From assembly GCA_000827495.1 (NCBI GenBank), contig KN817618.1:62001-126000 (forward strand): a DNA stretch of 64,000 bases, read 5' to 3'. Source of the stretch: Hypholoma sublateritium FD-334 SS-4. Its lineage: Eukaryota; Basidiomycota; Agaricomycetes; Agaricales; Strophariaceae. A program made the translations under genes and the position numbers. The notes under the pieces were generated by a model. The model was not told the origin of the DNA. It made no database searches and was given only the letters and a program-made list of their open reading frames with translations. Below are positions 56,994 to 64,000 of this stretch, piece by piece. Numbering within the stretch: the first letter of the stretch is position 1; each line of letters opens with the position of its first letter.

Positions 56994-58982
56994 ATGGCAC
57001 TGGCGTCGTCTCACTCTTTTACACTTCGGTATCTGAGCTTATTGAAGTCTGCCATGCTGAGTGGCACGCGCCTCGAGCTTAACGTTAGCGCTCACGAGGT
57101 CCTCGGGCCGGAGCTCCCTGACTCCATGCCCCGATCGATTCTTTCACTTGCACCAGAACTGATCCACATTATCACAGACGAAGTGCGTTCTGCTCCTGCC
57201 TTGAATCAGCACAACGTCTAATCTGCCCCCAGCTAGACACTCACGACCTCGAATGCCTGCGCCTGACATGCAAGACACTGGCGCACTTGCTGAGATCGCG
57301 CGTCTTTCGTGTGCTGAGCATCAAGGTCACGAAGGACAGCCTGCAGCGGGACGTAACGAAGTTGCGGGAGCTGGCTATGGTCTCGTGTCCCGCTTCCTCA
57401 GGGACGCAGACGCTTCGCATTGGATCCTTGACGCCTAGCTACGATCCCAACTACAAGGGCCCGACGTGGAAATACGTGGATGGGGAATGGGTTGCCGAAG
57501 CGGATGAGGAAGACTCTCCTGAGGTTCTGTCTGCTGTAGGGGAGATGAAAAAATATTTGTTCGATGCTATCTTTTCGCTGAAGGCCCTCCGGAAAGTGGA
57601 GTGCGTCATCTACCTTGATTCTTTGATCCAGAAAACCTTGTGACTGACAATGCCACATCGTTCCTGTTAGGTGGACACCACACCGCGAGGAGGACGAAAC
57701 CACACAGACAATCGTCGTTCAGGCGCTCTCGTCCTTGCCGAATCTGTGCTCTGTCGCCTTCTGTATCACTCATTGTAAAGTTCCTTTACCCTTCGATTTG
57801 TTCTCCACTGGGTCCACCCTCCGGAAGATCTCATTAGCTGGAACTTGCGAGCCATATCACGATGATATTCTGGACAGCCTCGCAAAACTGATCGCGAAGA
57901 CGCCGTCACTCATGTCGATTGATATAGCTAGCAACTGGCGATACAACCAACCCATCAATAAGACGCAGAGCCTGCATGAGTTGTTCAAGTATTACCCGCG
58001 CAGTGAGCCGCCGCTGCGCCTGCGGCACCTGGGACTGAAAGTGTGCCTCGTCCGCTTGGACGAATTCACGTTGTCTCACCTCCGGCAGCTGACGTCGCTG
58101 GAGCTCACCAGCATTGAGGACCCGTACACACGGCAGCGGTATATCCAGGAGGACGAGTACCAAGATGGGACACTACTCAGCGAGCAGAAAAAGTATGGAT
58201 CGAGCTTGGACGAAGTCTGGAGTATTCTGAGAGACGCAGAAGTTCATCTGGAGGAGATCACCGTTGACGTCGTTGTCCCGGCCTTGCTGGACTATCTCCA
58301 CTCGTACTCTGGGGTGAAGAAGCTGATCATGACGCCTGGCGGATTTGATGATGGTATACGGTCGGATGCAATGGCCTCGGAATTCTTTGCCGCTTCACTT
58401 GCCAATCACAAGGCATCTCTGCAGGAGCTCGCAATAAAGGCGTTGTTTGAAGGAGCATGGTGCCTCAGCGCTGGCAACCTCTCTGTAATCTCGGCATGTC
58501 AGAGCGTCAAAACACTGAAGTTGAGCATCATGTCGGACCAGCTCAGCTACAGCGCCTGGCAAAAGGTGGACACTGTAAAACCCGATATCATTGTGAGCAT
58601 AATACCCCTACCCACGTCAACTCTTCCGTCTCTCTAAGTGCAGCCTTTTTGTTTTCGTTCGCAGAAACTTTTCCTCGACACTGTCGCTTCGACCATGCCT
58701 CGCGTCGAGTCCCTTGTAATATCTCCCGCAAATCTTGAACACCTTCGCGGCGCGTACTGCGGGGGCCCTTCCATGTCCCACTTCTCCCATACGACACAGA
58801 TAATGGTTGAGAGTGTCGAGGCATATCGAGCGCCGCAAACGTGCACGAGACTTCCGGTGCTCACTATTGGACCGACGCGCCTGTTTGTCGAGGATCAGGT
58901 TATCGATTCTGAGGGTAGGAAGATGCTAAGTTACGTTGATAATACCCCGCTCTCTGAAGAGCCTGAATACTCTTATTGGTAA
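56994..58982 (+). CDS. F-box / LRR-like protein
   Basis: Four exons, 56994..57182, 57233..57600, 57671..58592 and 58665..58982, give 598 residues from the first ATG; starts at 57054 or 57126 (MPRSIL) are also possible, the last being closest to the F-box. The F-box core reads LSLAPELIHIITDELDTHDL followed by ECLRLTCKTLAHLLRSRVF. Leucine-rich segments follow (LSSLPNLCSVAFC, LRKISLAGTC, LRHLGLKVCLVRLDEFTLSH, LRQLTSLELTSI, VKTLKLSIM). Such proteins recruit substrates to Skp1–Cullin ubiquitin ligases (family knowledge); they are heavily expanded in Agaricomycetes, so the substrate cannot be guessed. All splice phases agree and the frame ends at 58982. Confidence 0.85.
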
Positions 58983-59070
58983 TTCATATACTAATTTTGC
59001 TTCGTGTAAGTAGTGTATTGGTACAATATGTAACTTTCTATAAACTGAGGACTATTGATAATCGAAATCT

Positions 59071-59088
59071 ACTGGACGGGCGTCCAGT
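59071..59088. repeat. short perfect palindrome after the F-box gene
   Basis: actggacg and cgtccagt form a perfect 8-bp inverted repeat around a 2-bp gg spacer, about 90 bp beyond the stop codon. It could form a small hairpin in the 3' region; significance unknown. Confidence 0.6.
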
Positions 59089-59334
59089 CTATTTTTAGCA
59101 TGGTGTGGTAAATCCGACATTTGTGCATGACCCTGGCATGACGTTCCTTTCAACCACAGCAACCAAAATCGCAAATACCCTATTCAACCCTTGGAATGCA
59201 GGACTACCTCGAGCCATGGCATATGGCAATATGAATGAAAACCGTCCTGGCTATCGCCAACTCTGTCAGCCTCAAGCCTGGGTATATATCTGCGTTCACT
59301 GGAACCGCGGCTGACAGCGCACACATCCCGATGA

Positions 59335-60288
59335 TTCCTGCTTTTCTGCAATGCTTTATCAACCTGTGGATCTTTCTGGGGTGGATTTCTTCGCTTTCTT
59401 CAACTCGAGCACTGCCAAGACCAAAGCGGGGTAATGTTGCCTCGGGAGAGGCTCGCACCTCTCTCTGCTGCGGTTGCGCAGATCCATCAAGCCAAAATAC
59501 TTCAGACGATGTGGTTGCCGGATGCGGGACGTATCATATGGCTCAAAACTCTGTCGACGAGATGGATCTAGCCTGCGAGTGCTCAGTCCACGAGAGCGCG
59601 TTCGGTGAGTCTATTTGATCACTACCGTGCATATGCATCATCCACTCAGATCCATACAATAGACCAACAACAATGTTGCGTGCAAAACGGCTATGATAAT
59701 TCATGCGAAGGGTCAATAAAACGGAGTGGGTATTCCATTTCAACTTCTGGAGCGTTAAAGGACACTTCAAATGGCCTGTCTGAAGGCAAGTAGCGCTCAA
59801 TTTGGACAACCCGATTGCTAAACTCTCTTCCAGCTGTCGGTGTCCAGGTTTTCGATGAAAGCTTGATTATGGGTAGTTTATCTTCTTTGCAATCAACCAA
59901 TGACGTCGAAAGCCGGGATAGAAACACAGCCGACGAGCTCCTGTTATTCAATAGCTCAAAATCTACCTCGGAGTGCTCAAAAAATGAGTGGGCTCAGGAA
60001 AAGGATCTCGCTTGGAATAACACGATGCTTGCCCTTCGAGCGTGCATGGTCGCCTCCGAGTCTGAAAATATCCTTGCGCTTCGTCCTGAAGAGAACCAAC
60101 GGCTGTCGCGCGCGCACCGCATCTCCCAGCAGAACGAGCTTCGGGCTATCCAAGAATGGAGGAGCGACCTGGGGGAAACGAGGGAGAAACCCCCTCGACC
60201 AGCGGTAGTGAATGCAAAGTACCGGCTCATCTCTAATTTCCAGTTCCCTCTATCGCCTACTGTTTCTCAGGAGACTTGGGGTAGTTGA
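59335..60288 (+). CDS. possible small gene of unknown function
   Basis: Weakly supported. The open frame 59815–60288 encodes a plausible hydrophilic segment (for example ALRPEENQRLSRAHRISQQN), and upstream frames around 59349–59600 (DLSGVDFFAFFNSSTAKTKA; NSVDEMDLACECSVHESAF) could be its earlier exons, joined by introns such as gtaatg–gcgcag near 59431. I could not make all phases agree, and no family is recognised. It may be a real lineage-specific gene, a decayed gene or chance frames. Confidence 0.25.
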
Positions 60289-61055
60289 TAACATATCGCT
60301 CGCCCAACGTTCGCCTTAATTTCTTGCAATAACTGTCCGGCATGCGACAGGGGTTGAATATCTTGTTTTTTTACAACCCGTACCGACGAATAAAACTATG
60401 CCCCTCTCAAGGCACCATTCCGCAGTGGGCTATGTCTTCCGCTTTCGTCTGCCGGGGTCTTTTGCTGGCAAGCATTGTACTGTGTATCTCTGAGAAGGAG
60501 TCGGAGCTCAGTCTAGTATTTGGGCTTTCATTTGGAGGTAGGGTCAAAAAGGATGGAAACCGAACATTGGCGAGTCTGGGACGTCTAAGCTTTGTCTAAA
60601 CTCAATTGTAATATGAGGTCAATATTCGTTATCAATGGCTGAACCGAGGCCTCAGGTCAGGCGGGGTCGGCAAAGACCCCGCCAATAAACGCTCGGCATC
60701 TTCCTGAACCACGTCAACCTGAACCATGGGGAAACAACCAGCTATTTAATGCCGTCCAATGAATGATGCTTCCTTTCCCTCCATTTAGAATTTCCCCGCC
60801 CATCCTGGTCCTCATTTCCATTTCTACAGGCTAGGAATAGGCGTTTAGCGTTTGTGGGCCAGAACTTGTGGAATAGGCGCCCGGCCGGGCCTTCCTGGAA
60901 AGTCTCCCTGTTTAGCACCTTCGGGAGGCGGGCACACCAGTGCGGGAATGTCGGCTGCGGCTTCGTTGGTGAGTGCCCAGAGGGATACACACTCGCTGGT
61001 CAAGCTCAACACGTTCTTGTTCCGCTAGATCCAGTATGAACAAAGCAGGATTGAA
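60289..61055. other. intergenic region
   Basis: No supported gene. The DUF6533-type gene may have an additional 5' exon here. Confidence 0.35.
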
Positions 61056-62735
61056 ATGGGCTTTTGGATCGTGAGCTCCACCTTGCTGGTATGTAAAGGC
61101 TCACTCGCAATGCGACTTGAAAGCGACACTCATACTCGCGTGCGTCGCTGCGGCTTCCTTTTCTGCGAACAGATATTCGATTATTTGTGCACTCTGAGCA
61201 CTGAGGTGCGTTTTGTCAATGAACTCGCCGTGAGTCGACAATGAAGATAAAAATTCATTTTCTGGCAGGTCGACTACGTCTGGAAAAGTTCGCGCGCTCG
61301 CTCAATAGGAATCCTGCTCTTCTACCTCAATCGCTACCTCCCCTTTTTGGACATTGTGCTCGTTTTGCCAAGTGAGTGCTAACTTGAAGCAGTTCAGTTT
61401 GCATGTGATTCGAGGGCTGATACGAGCCCGGTTGTTTATTAGTTCGCTTCTTCGATATATCATACAAGGTGTGTACATATGCTCCTTGATAGAGTCGTCT
61501 TGAAGTTATATGACTGATCAAATATTTATATAGAGCATAGCACTGCTAATCCCTATATCTGTTTGTGCGTCGCCCGGCCAGGCACCAGCCGCAAAAAAAT
61601 CTCACAGTGTGTTCCTAGGGTCTGGCGTAATTGGGATGCTAATCTCGCAAGGTTCATATCTCTTCTCCATTTATTATCGAAAGCAGCTGAAAGCTTTCGT
61701 AGTTATAATATACCTTCGTACTTTCGCTATATGGAACCGGGACCGTTATGTCTGCATAATTCTGGCAACTCTTCTCGTGGTACGTCTGCTCAGCTCTCTT
61801 TGTCGAATGTTTCCCTGATGGCATTTTGTGTTTTAGGTTGTTCTGTCTTCGTCTCTAGTCACTTTGGTGCTGCAGACAACTCAAGGCCTTGTAAATCGTA
61901 GCTATACTTTTATATGGACAAGCAAATAGAATCTAATCTCCGATCTCTGGCAAACAGAGCTATCTGGGTACGCAAATGTCTCGCTCAAGATGTTGGTTCT
62001 ATATTCGAGTATCTTTGCCGGAGAAATAGGTAAATTCATTTTGCGCTGCGTGAGTGGGACACTGATCGTTTCCCCAGTCGTCGTTACTTTAACTATGATC
62101 AAGGCGTGTCAACAGGGTGGGCATCTTCATCGTCATCTATTGAACAGTGGTGCTTGGACTGAACGCCGTGGCTTCTATGTAGGCAGTCACTCGTCGACGG
62201 TATGGGTAGGGCAATTGTACAAGAATGGAATAGCATTTTGCCTGTGTATGCTGAGTGCGTGACACCGGTTCTACAATTTCTGATAAGTGTGCGATTCTGA
62301 CCCACCCCAAGCCTGCAGCTCTGTTAACATTCTTTTATTACTCTCGGCACCGGTTCGTGCCAAAACTATGCAAAGTTGAAACGAATAACCTCGCTGACAT
62401 TTTTCAGGATCCTTTGAAGCTCATGTTCATGAGGTATCTCTTATGCCATGAATCAAATATGTTTTGACGTACTCATTGAGTCCCTCTTTTGACGCAGCTT
62501 CCAGCGAAATCTGCACTCTATTCTGTGCAACCGAGTGATATTCCTCATCCTCTCCAACACACAACCGCAATCGATCGAGCATGCAGGCCTAGAGAGCCGG
62601 AACAGCGCCAGTCGAGGAGGCGAGCAAGACTTTACCATGGCCGTTTTCACGACCGTCATGGACGATGCCCTTAGCACGAATTCACACCGGAGTGCCGATG
62701 ATGCAAGCTGGGCACAAAAAGAGTGGATAAAATAA
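61056..62735 (+). CDS. DUF6533-type seven-helix-like membrane protein
   Basis: Basidiomycete-specific multi-pass membrane protein of the DUF6533 type. Early exons are well resolved: 61056..61088, 61173..61205, 61269..61371, 61443..61468, 61534..61779 and 61837..61890. They read MGFWIVSSTLLIFDYLCTLS, EVDYVWKSSRARSIGILLFY, LNRYLPFLDIVLVLP, IIYLRTFAIWNRDRYVCIIL and VVLSSSLVTLVLQTTQGL. Later exons are placed only roughly: KMLVLYSSIFAGEI, VVVTLTMIKA, STVWVGQLYKNGIAFCLCML and FQRNLHSILCNRVIFLIL, ending in a Ser/Asp-rich cytosolic tail and stop at 62735. The splice after 61890 is unresolved in phase, so either my boundary or the gene is imperfect. The start is provisional because members usually have about 20 more N-terminal residues. 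Function of the family is unknown. Confidence 0.68.
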
Positions 62736-63156
62736 TATCTAGATTTTGTGCGCTGTCTGTCGGGTGCATTGATAGGGGTTCTACGATGGGCTGGAATAAT
62801 TGTTGCGGTTGTAATTCCGTCTCGGTGCAATGATCCCCCGGTTGGGCGCTTATGAGTCTGAGAGCCAGTCTGAGGCTACGGCCTGTGCCGCACAAGTGGC
62901 AGAGTGCGTTGTACAGTGCTTGCTTCATCCGGACTTCGAGGAAAGCTAGCATAAAAAGTAGGTAAAGTATAAACTCTGGCTTCGGAATCTGCCGTCGGAG
63001 GAATCTGGACCTCCGGGCGCGTGGTAACGACGATGACATCACTCGTGCTGACGTAGTGCGCCACGATGTTGAACATTCCGGGCAAAGTCTTAAAAGTGCC
63101 CTAGCGCATTCTTTGTCCCAACCCGGTTCTCGTATCCTACATCCCCCTAATACCAA
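62736..63156. other. intergenic region
   Basis: Promoter of the BAR-like gene; minus-strand open frames here lack recognisable content. Confidence 0.4.
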
Positions 63157-64000
63157 ATGGTTCACCGTTCAGCGGACTCCCGTCTGCTGGCGAACCTTCT
63201 CCAGCAGGAAAAGGACTACTCGAAACAGCTCGGCCAAGTCATCGAGTCCTCCAATGCCTCTCTGGCCTCGTTTGCGGCATATGCGGCGGCTTCCGCTCCA
63301 CCAACGTCTCACGTTATAATGGACGTAGCTGGAGCGCTGGCAGCTGCGGACGAAGCCCTACGGAGGTACGCACGAGGCGTGGACGAGTGGAGAGAGGCCA
63401 TGCGAGTCCTGAAAGACGCAGAGGAGGAGGTCGGAAATATCATACGAGACAGAGAAATCCTGTGCGCATTTTTCTTTAGCTGTCGAGGTGGTTCTAATTC
63501 TATTTCAGAGTAACCCGTCTGATCAAAGCGTCGAAGCCCGCGAAGGCTGGTGCCGGGAGCATACGAGAGTCCTTGCTGCTTTCGAACCAGCGGTTTCCTT
63601 CGTCGTCGTCTCTGTCTCTATCCGTCGGAGGCCATATTGACTCACCGTCACCTCCACCGTCAAGTGAGTGATCCTGTAGGGTCAATTGCAGTATGCTTAC
63701 ATCCGTAGGACCATTGTCGGGTTCCTTCTCATCCTCTACGAAGCTTGCCGCTGCTCAGACAGAGCTGCAAGCATGCGAAACCCACCTTGCCGCCAAGGAA
63801 CGAGATTTGGTAGCGAAGCGTAATGCGACGATACGAGACGGCATGGGCGCCCGCATCAGAGCGCTGGTCGAGTGTGGTGGAACCTGGACTGAGCTGGGGC
63901 AGAGTGCACTTCGCAGCCTCGACGAGCTGCGGCTCGAACAGCCGGGTACATACGCTGCTTTCCGCTGTTTATATCCTCTCTGACACGAATGTCTCACACA
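63157..64000 (+). CDS. BAR-like coiled-coil protein (Ivy1-like?), 3' end outside window
   Basis: The 5' part of a gene cut by the window edge. Exons 63157..63461, 63509..63663 and 63709..63945 are in phase; a donor at 63946 (gtacat) suggests a further exon beyond. The protein starts MVHRSADSRLLANLLQQEKD and is helical with heptad-like spacing (ASLASFAAYAAASAPP, ALAAADEALRRYARGVDEWR, LKDAEEEVGNIIRDREILVT). After a Ser-rich loop helices resume (STKLAAAQTELQACETHLAA, LGQSALRSLDELRLEQPG). This resembles the membrane-binding BAR/IMD-type coiled coils of fungal Ivy1-like proteins, which bind phosphoinositides (tentative). Reading straight through at 63946 would stop at 63983. Confidence 0.62.

Noticed and set aside
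62671..63165. Minus-strand 164-residue frame
   Set aside because: Overlaps the end of the DUF6533-type gene and has no recognisable features.
1..64000. CRISPR arrays, tRNA, rRNA or bacterial-type operons
   Set aside because: No repeat-spacer arrays, no recognisable tRNA or rRNA sequences, and the intron-rich gene structure is eukaryotic; a covariance-model scan would be needed to exclude small RNAs fully.

Overview
The window looks like nuclear chromosomal DNA of a filamentous basidiomycete, probably Agaricomycetes. Most genes are split by many short GT–AG introns of about 38–75 bp. Several families typical of mushroom-forming fungi are present: a DUF6533-type membrane protein, a DUF3433-type membrane protein, DUF4419, F-box/LRR proteins, an mpaB-like oxygenase and lineage-specific TKL-like kinases. 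I cannot name a genus from the sequence. A few N bases (near 16.4 kb and 32.9–33.2 kb) are assembly ambiguities.

Layout. 0–3 kb: 3' part of an ATG22-like transporter (+), then an mpaB-like oxygenase (−). 3–7.5 kb: long gene-poor stretch with a GC-rich island. 7.5–10.9 kb: large Sfp1-like C2H2 transcription factor (+). 11–17.8 kb: gene desert with a second GC-rich island and a complete fold-back/TIR element with a target-site duplication. 17.8–22 kb: sirtuin (+), APH-fold kinase-like protein (−), TAF11 (+). 23–30 kb: the most unusual block, two tandem minus-strand protein kinase genes and a C2H2 factor. 30.6–33.6 kb: LRR protein and a multi-TM protein (+). 34.7–44.7 kb (all −): Argonaute, a hypothetical membrane-anchored acidic protein, GPI13/PIG-O. 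45–52 kb (all +): DEDD-nuclease-like RNase H fold protein, DUF3433-like protein, DUF4419 protein. 52.9–64 kb: ARP10 (−), SHP1/p47 (+), F-box/LRR protein (+), a doubtful small gene, a DUF6533 protein (+), and the 5' part of a BAR-like coiled-coil protein (+).

The standout is 23–29 kb. The kinase gene at 23054–25441 assembles, with every exon phase consistent, into a 641-residue protein. Its N-terminal half is a paralogue of the Sfp1-like factor at 7.5 kb: same N-terminal motif, same C2H2 fingers, same first two intron positions and phases. Its C-terminal half is a protein kinase with all catalytic motifs intact. The neighbour at 26346–27880 is a tandem copy that keeps the N-terminal motif and kinase but lacks the zinc fingers. 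A remnant of the adjacent C2H2 gene between the two kinases marks the duplication unit. A transcription-factor/kinase fusion next to a finger-less sister, with the parental factor 12 kb away, suggests a paralogous regulatory module. Its function is inference.

Housekeeping genes (TAF11, GPI13, ARP10, SHP1, ATG22) are ordinary conserved eukaryotic genes and anchor the annotation. Exon coordinates were derived by hand from splice consensus, phase and family similarity. No alignment or database search was run.
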